Assembly: GCF_050947875.1 (NCBI RefSeq)
Contig: NC_134574.1
Span: 154,282,051-154,346,050 of the forward strand
Direction: 5' to 3'
Source: Dermacentor variabilis
Lineage: Eukaryota; Arthropoda; Arachnida; Ixodida; Ixodidae
DNA: 64,000 bases
The notes under the pieces were generated by a model. It had not been told where the DNA came from. It saw nothing but the letters and a program-made list of their open reading frames with translations, and did no database searches. Shown here piece by piece: positions 8,471-18,194 of this stretch (positions are counted from its first letter, which is position 1; every line of letters begins with the position of its first letter). The position numbers and the translations under genes were made by a program.

Positions 8471-11400
8471 TGGGTTCTCGAACGTGGAACGAGAACACGA
8501 CGATCCCGGGAACCTCTCAATTGCTGCGCGTTGCGCTGTACCGTAGATGCGGTTGCGTACGGCGTTATTTGACCGGGGTTGGAGCGTAGGCGGGTGCGGC
8601 TAACAGAAGTAAGCGAGAGATATGATCGAGGCTCGTATAGCATGCGGCCCTGGAACGCGCATCGGCACTCCAGATAACTGCCGCTTGATCGGAACCATCC
8701 TCGTCAGATTCTACCGCAGTCGGGCAGGGTAGCATATGACGCCATGAATCGAAGTTCACACCGGCCTTGTGCTAGACGTCTAGGAGGCGTTGGTTGAGCA
8801 CGAGATTGTGAGCTGGGAATTGCGCTTTCGCTACAGATAGCTTTCACGTGATCACGGACGCAGCTTTCCAACGTGCTTGAACATAAACACGGCGGCCACG
8901 ATGACGTCAATTAAAACTATTTGTAGTGCTCCGGGCTGAGCATGACAGTAGTGAGGAGAAGCTAACCTAAAGGATTCGGAAGGAGAACCACAGTCGCCGC
9001 AAACTGCTCGATCACAAATCGGCGAACGAACTCCGTTGGTTGAGGCCAATGCATCTTCGTTGCACTTCAGGTCGTTTCTGGTCACCATCTCGCTGTGCGG
9101 CCAATATTTGTTCCGTTAAGTGCAAGTTGAGAAGCAGTTTTCCGGCGCTACCAAGTACGTGCTCGTCGCACGTGAGCGGCCTGAGGAGCAAGGGGGTTCG
9201 AGGTAGCCCTATAGGGGGAGGGCCCTTATCAAAGTACGGAGAAAATAGGGGGAGGGGTTCTAGCAGCACGCTCACTACTGTCAGCTGGCATGCCTCGCAG
9301 GGGGCCCAGGGCCCTAGCCTAACCCCCCCCCCCCTCGGCATCCAACCCCCGGGTTCCGGCATTTCCGAGGAGCAGAACTGTCGCACCCGGACACTGACAT
9401 TGCGTGACCATCGAACAACAAGCCGAGCACGTTAACCTTCCCAAGCTACTCTGAAGAATGTCAAGCGACAAGGGCACCAGTGGGAAGCGCAAGACAGAAA
9501 TCCGACGGTGGTGAGGAAATTCGCAAGTACACTGTGTGCGCGAGCTGGGCAGGCAGAGTAAAATTGCAAATCAGTTTCCGCGGAAGTCCGCAAGGCGGGA
9601 GAAGACTCGTGAAAGGGAGGGGGGAAGTCGTCATCCATCCAACAGTAGCCGAAGCTACAAAGGGGAAGAAAAAAAAAACAGAAAAGACCACGCGGGCATC
9701 CCTTTGCAGCTTCAACTACCGTCGGGTGGACGACAATTTCTCCTTCCGGGAGAGGAAAATCGGAGGTCTATGACGACGACGCCTGCGCGCACGATGTTAA
9801 TCGGTATAGACCCCCCGGATACTTGGCTCGCACGCGCAGCGCACCGAAAGCGGCTTCTAATGTGGTGAGCTACGAAGCGCCAAGGAACGGCCCGGACGCC
9901 TTGCGGCGAAGCCTAAGGAAGGAGAAGAAAAAAGACGAAGAAACAAAAAATGAACCTGGAGCCGCAGGGGCGCCATAAATCGAGGCCGATACATTATTCA
10001 GTGGGCCGCAGGGCCTCGCGAGGTTTGAAACCGGAGGACCGGCGAGCGCCAGCTACAAACCGCCGTCACAGCGCCTCCCTTCCATGCGCGGCTGCGACGG
10101 CAGCAGCAGCAGCAGCGGACTCTTCTACATAATGCCAACGATAACGCGCGACGACGACGACGACCGAGAAGCCCGCTGCCGTCTCACTTGCTTTCTCGTT
10201 CGCCGCCATCGCATCGCGCCGTCGGCCAGCCCCACCACCGGCGATTTCCTTCGCGCGGCCTTTATCATATTTCGCGGCGATCCTTTATATTTATTTTTTT
10301 TTTCGCTTTAGAATGCGGCCCCCGCGCACTGTTCGTCGCGAGAGAGGCCCCCTTTTTTGTTTCACGACTATGCGTGTCCCACGGAGGAAGACGCTCCTCG
10401 GACTCGCGGCCGCGGCGAGCCCATCGCTCGTCCTTCGCGAAGGACCGTTTAGGTTGGCCCCCCCACCCCCCGGCGCAAGATTTATCTTTTCACGCGCACA
10501 GCGACGGCGGGTCTGCGGCGTCAGCTGCGAGCTTCTGCTGCTGCGTGGCCACGGTCCCCCTTTCGCTGTCATTTTTCCTGTTTTTTTCTTCTTCTTCTTC
10601 TTCCGCCTTTGTCTCCTCAATTTCCTTCTCTACCACTTACATCTCTCTCTCTCTCTCTCTCAAGCCGTCCACGAGAGAACGCCAAGAGCGCGCGGGCGAT
10701 ACGGAGGCAAGCGCGAGCCGCACGCCGGACGCTCGTGCGGAAGGATAAGGAAGGAACGCGCGCAAAACACACGCGGACGCAGAAATAACCAGACGTAAGG
10801 AAAGAAAAGCGAAATGCGAGGGGGACGCGTCGCCAACGGTGAAGTCATCGGTCAAACTGGAAAGTGGCGGCGGTTCCCGCGGGACCCTGGCGGAAAACTG
10901 CGGCGACGAACGAGACAGTGAGAGAGGGGCGCTTGACCGGCGGCAGCGCTCCGTCACAACACGGCCCAGGAAGACCGCGGAGACGAGGAAAAAAGAATAA
11001 TCACTCGCTTCGAGGCGACTGCGCATGTAGATGGCGAGAAACGGTGCGTTTCCGCAACGTGCGCGCTTTGCTTGCGAACTTGGCTGACCGTGTGGGCTAC
11101 GGCCGCGGCCGCTGCTGTCTCGATCGCCGAATAGCTCGCACAAAGGATAGCTTTCATATTAATCCTGTCGGCTTATATAGTATACTGCCACCTGTACTAC
11201 GTGCTACAGATGCGCTCGTTAGCGGCTCTGTTCGCTGCGGAATTGCGACGAGAAACAGTAAGCGGGTACTTAAAATGCCCTCACCGAAACAAACGCAACG
11301 CCTTCGGCCGCATAATTCCTTTATTCGAGCGACCGCTTTCGTTGCTTTCCTTCTCGGGAATTGCTGGAACTTCCTACTAAGGGCAAATCATCATATTACG

Positions 11401-11529
11401 CGCTGCTCCACGGCAACAAAAGTTTCAGCTTGCCCTTAAACATCTTTCCCATTTCCTGCAATACATATCGCGTTATCGGAGAGGTCTATAGAGCAGCAAC
11501 AACGCTGATGGCGCTACCTAGTCAAGCAA
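8471..11529. other. No gene seen; GC-rich, low-complexity stretch
   Basis: Many overlapping frames on both strands, none with recognisable domains or good splice context. Contains a short TA run at 8456-8470, a C14 tract near 9332, (CAG)n at 10099-10116 and (CT)n at 10643-10661. Confidence 0.5.
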
Positions 11530-11536
11530 CGTTTAA

Positions 11537-11665
11537 GCAGAAGTACTAAAGCGCCAAACAAACATAAGAGACACGGACGAGCGCTTGTCCGTCTCTCTTC
11601 TTGTGTCGTCTGTTTGGCGCTTTAGTACTTGAGTAACATGCACCAACTAGCCCAACAAAAAGTTC
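11537..11665 (+). mobile_element. Fold-back retroelement with 7-bp target duplication
   Basis: CGTTTAA occurs at 11530-11536 and 11666-11672. Outer arms of 20 bp are perfect (AAGTACTAAAGCGCCAAACA at 11541-11560 and its complement at 11611-11630). The right arm carries TCTCTTCTTGTGTCGTCTG, resembling the 3' flank of the Penelope-like fragment at 15964. The tail ATGCACCAACTAGCCCAAC is shared with other copies. Confidence 0.7.
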
Positions 11666-11672
11666 CGTTTAA

Positions 11673-12383
11673 CCAAAAGACAGATACATATGGCTAATGG
11701 TAACACCAACAACATTCTACTTAAAATGCCGGTGTAAAGCGTTGGTATAGCGGCACAATCGCTAACATGTAATCAATTTATGATTTTTCTTTCTACGAGA
11801 GCAGTCACGCAATGGAAATAACGTATCTCAAACGCATTGTACCCAGTTGGATAAAGCGTCACAAGTCGTCACTGCCAGCTTTGCATACGCGGGCGTACGT
11901 CCACGGCTGCGGTGGCCAGGGCAATCCCGTAAACGCTATTGTAGGAAGTTTACGGACAAGCTAAAAAACCGCACAACGCGCAAGGTCAGCCGACAGGCAG
12001 CCTGTGTATGAACGCGAAGCGTGAAATGGGGCCCATACGAGGCAGCGTCGCAAGATAGTAGTGGTATGCTAAATATATATAGGCGCCATATATATAGGCA
12101 CGAAGAAAGCAGCATATATGTTTCGACCCGAAACGACGAACCGGCTGTGAACGATGCCGTAAATAGGAAGGGTCACACACGCCGCGCAATCAGACTCCCA
12201 AAATGCCCGCATGCGTGCCGGGCGGAGGAAGCACGGATTCCGATTTCGCCATGCCGACGCAAGCGCCGTAAATCGAGCCCGCAGCGAACGACGCGGTCGC
12301 AACGACGGCGAAGGCGTCCCACGGACGAGCAAAGGAAGCGGGATAGGAGCGCATTCCTCTGACGTATACATGGTCTTCAATGC
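11673..12383. other. No gene seen
   Basis: AT-moderate DNA. Includes a short palindromic TATATATAGGCGCCATATATATA at 12073-12095 and a phrase AGTAGTGGTATGCTAAATATA near 12056 that recurs in diverged form near 14066, probably a dispersed repeat. Confidence 0.5.
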
Positions 12384-12391
12384 GCGACGAG

Positions 12392-12563
12392 CAGTGGCAT
12401 AGCAACGGAGGGGGGGGGGGGGGGGAGGGGTTGCCATATAGGTCTGAAGACACCCGAAAATCGTCGATATCCTCGCCTTCCTCGACTACACCCGGGGGGG
12501 GGGGGGGAGGGCGGGGAGGTGACAGATGACCCCCGGGTGCCAGACGACCTAGCTACGCCACTG
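12392..12563. mobile_element. hAT-type MITE, 172 bp
   Basis: Flanked by an exact 8-bp duplication GCGACGAG (12384-12391 and 12564-12571). Termini are CAGTGGCATAGCAACGG and, on the other strand, CAGTGGCGTAGCTAGG. The 8-bp TSD and the short CAGTGGCG-type inverted end are typical of hAT elements. No transposase is encoded. It contains two long G runs. Confidence 0.75.
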
Positions 12564-12844
12564 GCGACGAGTAGCACCACATTTAAGCTTGTTGCGGTGC
12601 CCTTTTAAGCACGAATCAATGATTAATTAACTAATTAATTAACTAAGTAATTAACTAATCCCTTTATACTTATTTATTTTACCGTCCAATAACATAAACC
12701 GTTATCTTCAATCGCTTAAACGTTTGGATTCTGTCCAACTCAGAGCGTCGTTCAGTTGTACTCGCCGCAATCGATCATTCTTGCGGGACAGTACAGCCGG
12801 AGCCAGAGCGCTGATTAATGCAAATGTTTCCGAGAGGCCGCACC

Positions 12845-12992
12845 ACATTCTGAAATAATTTACACCTTTAAAAGAAAATAAGGGCGCAAATCGGTCTATA
12901 TTTCTCACACCCGTACCGGTTGTGCACCGGTGCGAGTTACAAAGAGATTTACACCTTTGTTCCCTTTTAAGGGTGTAAATTATTTTACAGTG
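12845..12992. mobile_element. GGGTGTAA-type MITE, copy A
   Basis: Inverted ends CATTCTGAAATAATTTACACC and GGTGTAAATTATTTTACAGTG, with further TTTACACC / GGGTGTAAA units inside. It shares ends and internal units with copies at 17552 and 32532. No clear target duplication. Confidence 0.6.
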
Positions 12993-13587
12993 CACCTACC
13001 ACCCCACCGGCGTTATCTTTAATGATTACCTGTCACTGCCCATATGCTAGATAGGTGTGACGCGGACGAAATATTACAACAAGCAAATTATTTCGCATGG
13101 CTAATCGTACAGCTTCACAAATTCGATGCTTGTATCGAAAAAAAAAAAAGCACTGCTAAGGTGTCGAGAGCGCATTGTATTTATTGCTCGGAGGGAAGGG
13201 CCGAGACGAGGCAGTCTCAACGGAACCCAGACACACACTGCTTTGCTTCCAGCATACTCCAGTGTCTGGGCCCGCGTAATACAACACCGGCGTGATACCT
13301 GAGAGACTGCCATGCTGGCTGGCAGCTGCGAGCTGGCACTCACGTGGTCTTGATGCTCTCGGCAGCGTATATGCGCACCTTGGCGCCGTAGACAACACAA
13401 ATCACGCGCGATGTGAACATACATACGTACACACGATGTTCCATCGCGAGGAGCCAAAGTGGGATTGTCGACGTTCCGGCCATGGTAGTGTTCTTTCGCG
13501 CGTATATACGAGGAAGGCGCATCTTCAAGCAATCATTTTGCGTGCAACTATATTTACCTGAGCTGTATTTACACTTAGTCTTCTCAT

Positions 13588-13735
13588 GGAGGAGGAGGAG
13601 GAGGAGGAGGAGGAGGAGGAGGAGGTGGGAAGGAAAGGTAGGTAGGTCAACAAGACGCACGTACGGTTTGCTACCCTACACAGGGGAAGGGGTTTAAGGG
13701 AAGAAAAGAAAGGAGAGGGAGGGAGGGAAGAAGGT
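13588..13735 (-). mobile_element. LINE 3'-end fragment with (CCT)n tail
   Basis: Read on the minus strand it has GTGTAGGGTAGCAAACCG, then GACCTACCTACCTTTCC and a tail of TCC units, seen on + as (GGA)n at 13588-13625. The same order of motifs occurs on + at 24500-24640 and 50470-50582, so these are copies of one retroelement 3' end. Confidence 0.5.
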
Positions 13736-15724
13736 ACTATCGGTGTGAATACGTGTGGATGTCCATAACTTCGCGCCTATAATCGCTCACTGAGGCCAGT
13801 CGCTTTCATAAAACGTAACTGTGCCCGCGTCGCTTTGTAAGCCACTCCTTCTCATCGTATTCACTGCAACCATGCGGAAGCAGCCTTCATGCGGCTGTCC
13901 CACATAAATACACTGCTTCATCACTGGCTTCAAGGTTTCCTTCGGACTCTCGAGAAAACTTTTACAATCTCTCAGAAGGCGCATCTTAGATCACTTCGAG
14001 AACAGCCCGAAATACACCGCAAAGGGTGTGTCGAGCTTTTATTATTTTTTTTCATCGGTATATCATAGTAGTGGGATGCTAAATATAGCAAAAAACCGAA
14101 CCGCGAAGTTTCGGAAGAGTAAGTCGGTGGCCCCGGCCCAACAGAAGCGCCATTCCAGTGTCAGATCGTTTTATAGGCCATACGAAGAAGCACGCTCGGA
14201 AAGCAACACTTCGCTAATCAGGCACGCTCCATCGACTCCTCGGTGCAATCACGACAAGATCCCGCGCACACGCGCATGGCGTTCGTCAGCGGTAGCACTC
14301 CGCCGTGTCGCACAGCTGCGATGCGGGAAAGGACGCGTGCGAACAATCGCGCCTCCCGCTACGGAAGAGATGAGAGCGTGTGCCGAACGTGGGCGTGTGT
14401 TCACAATGACATTCCTCTCTCGAGCCTCTCATCTCTACAATGCGCCGGCGGCCTCTCCGATCTCGCGGCGACGCCCTGAAGCGACCCCGGGCGAACGGCG
14501 GCTCCATTATGTGCACCACACACCACACGGCGCGAGGAATGGTCGAGGGGGGACGTGGCTGCAGGGGGCTAAAACGTTGGGCTAAACGGAGCTCGTAGCA
14601 CGTGCAGAGCTTCGCACCCCTCCCCTCCTTCCTTCCCCTACAGAGAGAGAGGAATGAGATTCAAATGGACAGCGTGGCTGCTTCGCCCAAGCTATACACG
14701 GCGACGGCTATTCACAGCGCTCACGCTGCACAGCGTTGCCAGGTGTTTCCGCGCCAGCGGCAGCTCATGCGGGACGCTTCCCTTTTCAAACGACGACCCC
14801 GCGCATGCCACCACCGAAAAAGAACAGAAAGAATTGCGAAAGAAAAAAGATGGCACGGGGCAACGGGGGCACCATCCCTGTCTATCCACCAGATCCACCA
14901 TTTCAGCAGAGGCGCCGCAGACGCGTGTACACTTTTGGGCGCATAGAAGTGTGCACCCCCCTCCCTAACACCCTCCCCCCCCTTCCTCTTCGAAACGTGC
15001 TCGAACAACGCCATCCTTGTGAGCGATTCGCGACCGAACCAGAGACGAAAAGAGGGGCAAAAGAAGCATGAAAATCGCAGAAGGAATGGACTGATCGGCG
15101 CTCCCTCTTGAAGAGCGATCCTTTGTTCTGGGAGCCATTCAGCGTTAATTTGCGATAGCGGCGCGGGCTTGCATTCGATCGGGACACACTTGGCGCGCGC
15201 GCGCGCGCGCGCCAGGAATGCTCTCGGGAAAGACCGAGGAGAAGGGAAGAGGGAGAGAGAGAGAGAAGAAAAAATATAAAGTGGGAAACTTGGAGAGTTC
15301 GCGGGGAACAAAAACAGGGACAATTACGGAGCGCGTGTCTCAATGCGACCCCATTAACCCGCAGCCCTGTCCCGCCGCGCTCTTTTTTTTTTTTTCCATG
15401 CACAGGGAGGAACAAATGCAGCCGAATGGAACCGCCCGCTGAGAGCAGCGATACCGAGAGCCCGCCATAAATGAACACTGTTCTTGCGGGGGAGTAGGGA
15501 GGGGGGGGCGGATAAGAGCGAAATGAGGTGCGGCTGTGTATGGGGAATCCTTCAACAGAGACCGCTCGGGTCAAGACGTGTGGATGGATTCTGGCGATAT
15601 TCTCTCGTATACGCCGCGGCAATCTGCTCGCGCGCATAACTAACTACACGGAGATTGGTTCGATATCCGCGGAACAATCTCGCGGCCAGGTTAATTGGTT
15701 CTCCACGAAAGACGTCAGCGCGAA
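13736..15724. other. No gene seen
   Basis: Mixed GC-rich DNA with a (GC)n run at 15193-15212, a T13 run near 15383 and many overlapping frames in unrelated registers. No domain, splice pattern or repeat boundary is convincing. Confidence 0.5.
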
Positions 15725-15963
15725 CAAGGCTATAGAACGGTGAACAAATGCAGTACATACAAAAATAAAAGAAAAATAACGAAGAGAAAGAACGGGATGA
15801 AAAGAACATCATTATGCAAAAAAGAAGTGAGGCGTGCAGACAGGACACAAGAGTAGAGAAGTGGACAACACGAACGCCGACTATCAACCTGAAGGGAGCA
15901 CTGAAGCGAAAAAAGAAGACACAAAGCTCATCTGCGCATGCTCAGGAATGGTAACACCACGTG
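15725..15963 (-). mobile_element. Probable 3' UTR of the Penelope-like fragment
   Basis: Directly downstream of the GIY-YIG frame on the minus strand. Contains, on the minus strand, CTACTCTTGTGTCCTGTCTG and GCATAATGATG, which resemble the right arm and tail start of the fold-back elements. The element end is not defined. Confidence 0.4.
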
Positions 15964-16525
15964 TCAGTCGGGTACACGTGCCGGTCTACGTGAGAGATAA
16001 CTGTTAAGACACTTAATCTCTTCGTTATGTAAAGTAATCGAAGGCTGACTCACGCACGCACTTCCACCATTAAAGATATGCCATGCCTCTACCATAAGAC
16101 GCGTATCTTCATTCTTATGCCTGTACAATATCGCGCATTCATGTAACTCTGGCGTGCAGTTACAATCTCGGCAATGTAGCGAAAGATTAGAAGGCGACCC
16201 ACCGGTTAACGACCTTTTATGTTCCATTAGCCTTTGATTGATACACCGTCCCGTTTGCGCTACGTAGAACTGGCCACAGCTAAGGGGAATTTTATACACC
16301 ACGCCCATACGACAGTCAGTAAAACTGTTGTTCTTATTGTGCTTCACTGGACAAATATCTGTTCGTTTTTTTGCCTTTTACCAGCTCCTTTTTATTCTGT
16401 ACGGCAGCACATATCTTACCTAGCTTTTTGGGAGCAGTGAAAGCAACATTAACATCATATCTACTTGCAACTTTTTTAAGCCTGTGCGACACTGAATATA
16501 TACGGAATAGCCACTACTCTTCTTT
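15964..16525 (-). pseudogene. Penelope-like retroelement, C-terminal fragment with GIY-YIG nuclease domain
   Basis: Penelope-like elements encode a reverse transcriptase joined to a GIY-YIG endonuclease. Here the minus-strand frame 15964-16371 carries DICPVKHN, then GVVYKIPLSCG, FYVAQTGRCINQRL and MEH, followed by a Cys/His cluster, as in the nuclease domain. The YIG glycine is replaced (YVAQT). Upstream codons 16376-16518 encode VAIPYIFSVSHRLKKVASRY, the usual linker after the RT thumb, but in another register. A frameshift lies at or near a seven-base T run at 16376-16382. The RT core is missing: the match stops at a CTA/CTG-rich tandem repeat. Confidence 0.8.
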
Positions 16526-16577
16526 TGCTACTACTGCTACAACTAGCTACTACTTGCTACTACTGCTACAACTAGCT
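16526..16577. repeat. 29-bp tandem repeat, nearly two copies
   Basis: TGCTACTACTGCTACAACTA begins at 16526 and again at 16555. It marks the 5' break of the Penelope-like fragment. Confidence 0.75.
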
Positions 16578-16731
16578 CAGCTCTCTGTAGTTCTAAGAAC
16601 ATCAAATTTTGAAGTCCACGCCGGGTTTCATTGATTCACGCGGTCAACCGTAAAGCAACGCTAGAGCTATTTCACCACCCAATGTTCCTATTTAGAAAAC
16701 CTGAGGTTCTTCAACGGACACGTAAATCTAA

Positions 16732-17155
16732 TGGCGTTTTTCACTGGTCGATTCGGATCAGGATTTTTTGCTCCGCGGCAACGAATCCGCATTTCACTGG
16801 TCGATCTGGAGCGGGTTCGCGCGTTCCACTGGTCGTTTCGGATCAACTCGCTCCGCGCCGGATCGCTCTCACTTGCTCCGCCGCCGAGACGCGGATTCGG
16901 GCGGAAATAGAACGCGTCACATGCCGTCACTTCCGTCTTCAAGCGAAATCGGTACCCGGTCCATGCCCGGTCGGTACGCACAACATTGTGTTGGGCATAG
17001 TTTGCGGAACCGGTTTGTGTCACGTGCACGCAGACTTCCTGTGTGATCTCCCGCGGAGCGTTCGTGCGCTCCACTGGCAGACTCGGATTGGTGAAAGCCG
17101 AGCGCTCGCTCGAGGATTCAGGCGGCTGCTCCAGATCGACCAGTGAAAAACGCCA
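16732..17155. mobile_element. Harbinger-like MITE, 424 bp
   Basis: A TAA target duplication (16729-16731 and 17156-17158) flanks a 21-bp perfect inverted end whose left copy starts TGGCGTTTTTCACTGG. A 3-bp TAA/TTA duplication is typical of PIF/Harbinger transposons. The end motif CACTGGTCGATCTGGAG recurs inside at about 16796, and relatives lie near 16829 and 17070. Frames within it have no transposase similarity. Confidence 0.7.
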
Positions 17156-17551
17156 TAAGTAGACGAGCGTGCGTGCGCGTTTGTTTTTCTACTTCACCCA
17201 CAGCGAAGTCCAGTCGACTCGCACGGGAATCGCACCCGGCGACTTCGCGCTCAGCACCAGAACGCCATTATCAATGACCCGTGGCCGGTACAGGTTCGCC
17301 CCGGTTTCTTCCCTGATGCGTGACTGTCTTTCATCGTTTGAGCCACACTGTACCTCTCGTTTACACAATAACCTTCGCCGTAACCATTAGCAACAAGATA
17401 ACTATATAGAAATCAATCACATCGCTCAAACTACTCACGCGCACGTTTACAACGTGACTGGCCTTCTTATTGGAGTTGTACGTTTTTTCTTTCTGTCTGA
17501 CCAATATTCGCGCTGCGCAGAACCTCAGCGCAAATCATTCGCAGCGTCAAA

Positions 17552-17737
17552 CACTGTACGGGTGCAAGTGTCATATCCCGATTTACACCCTGATTCACTT
17601 AAAAAGGGCGTGAGTCATGAACCGAGTTACGCCCTTATTCACTTACAAAGGGTGCAAGGGTGTGAGTTATGAACCAACTTGCACACTTATTTCTTTCTTT
17701 CCTTTTTTTTTTTAAGGGTGCAAATGAGTTTACAGTG
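17552..17737. mobile_element. GGGTGTAA-type MITE, copy B
   Basis: Ends CACTGTACGGGTGCAAG and GGGTGCAAATGAGTTTACAGTG with several internal TTTACACCC, TTACGCCC and GGGTGCAAG units in both orientations. Same family as 12845 and 32532. Confidence 0.55.
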
Positions 17738-18026
17738 AATGCTGCTCCACATGCCGCTTGGCCAGTGTTAAAGGCAGCATACAGCAAGGCAGCAAGCAGC
17801 GCGATCATCGCGTAGTGTACTTGAGAGTCCGCCGCCTCGTGGCAGTACTTGTTCAAGTTCATTAAAGTATTACACCATTTTTTTTTTCTATACAACATGG
17901 TTTCTATAGTTGCACGGGGGATCGACAAATTAACAAAAGCAATCTAATCAAGTTTTAAACCATTCTTTCCGGTTTATTCTCCCACTCTTTTTTTTTTCCG
18001 GCGCCTATTGCAATTGAATTGCGCAG

Positions 18027-18194
18027 ACGGCGAGTTCGCAAGGCATGTCGTTCACTATAGGAACGAGTTCGCAGGATGACACCAGCCAAGTTCTGGTCAC
18101 AAGCACGGACTGTGACCCCTCCTCCACGACATCGCCTCCATCATCGATGCCAATAACTTCAAGACGGCAGTTTCCATCCGCTTCGTGTGACTAG
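18027..18194 (+). CDS. Possible terminal exon of an unknown gene
   Basis: A pyrimidine tract (TTCTCCCACTC then T10 at about 17978-17998) and an AG at 18025-18026 are followed by an open frame in phase 0 to TAG at 18192. The product end is Ser/Thr-rich (TASSQGMSF, TSSQDDTSQ, then STTSPPSS). AATAAATAAA follows 48 bp after the stop, at 18242. An in-frame TGA lies 9 bp upstream of the acceptor, so it cannot be a longer exon. No upstream exon was found; it may equally be the end of a retroelement. Confidence 0.3.
   Translation, partial: TASSQGMSFTIGTSSQDDTSQVLVTSTDCDPSSTTSPPSSMPITSRRQFPSASCD

Noticed and set aside
14903..15637. 244-residue minus-strand frame
   Set aside because: Low-complexity Ser/Pro/Arg mixture across T and G runs, with overlapping frames of similar length.
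15725..16525. Hammerhead ribozyme, known from some Penelope-like elements
   Set aside because: I scanned for CTGATGA followed by GAAA with pairing stems around this fragment and the fold-back tails and saw none.
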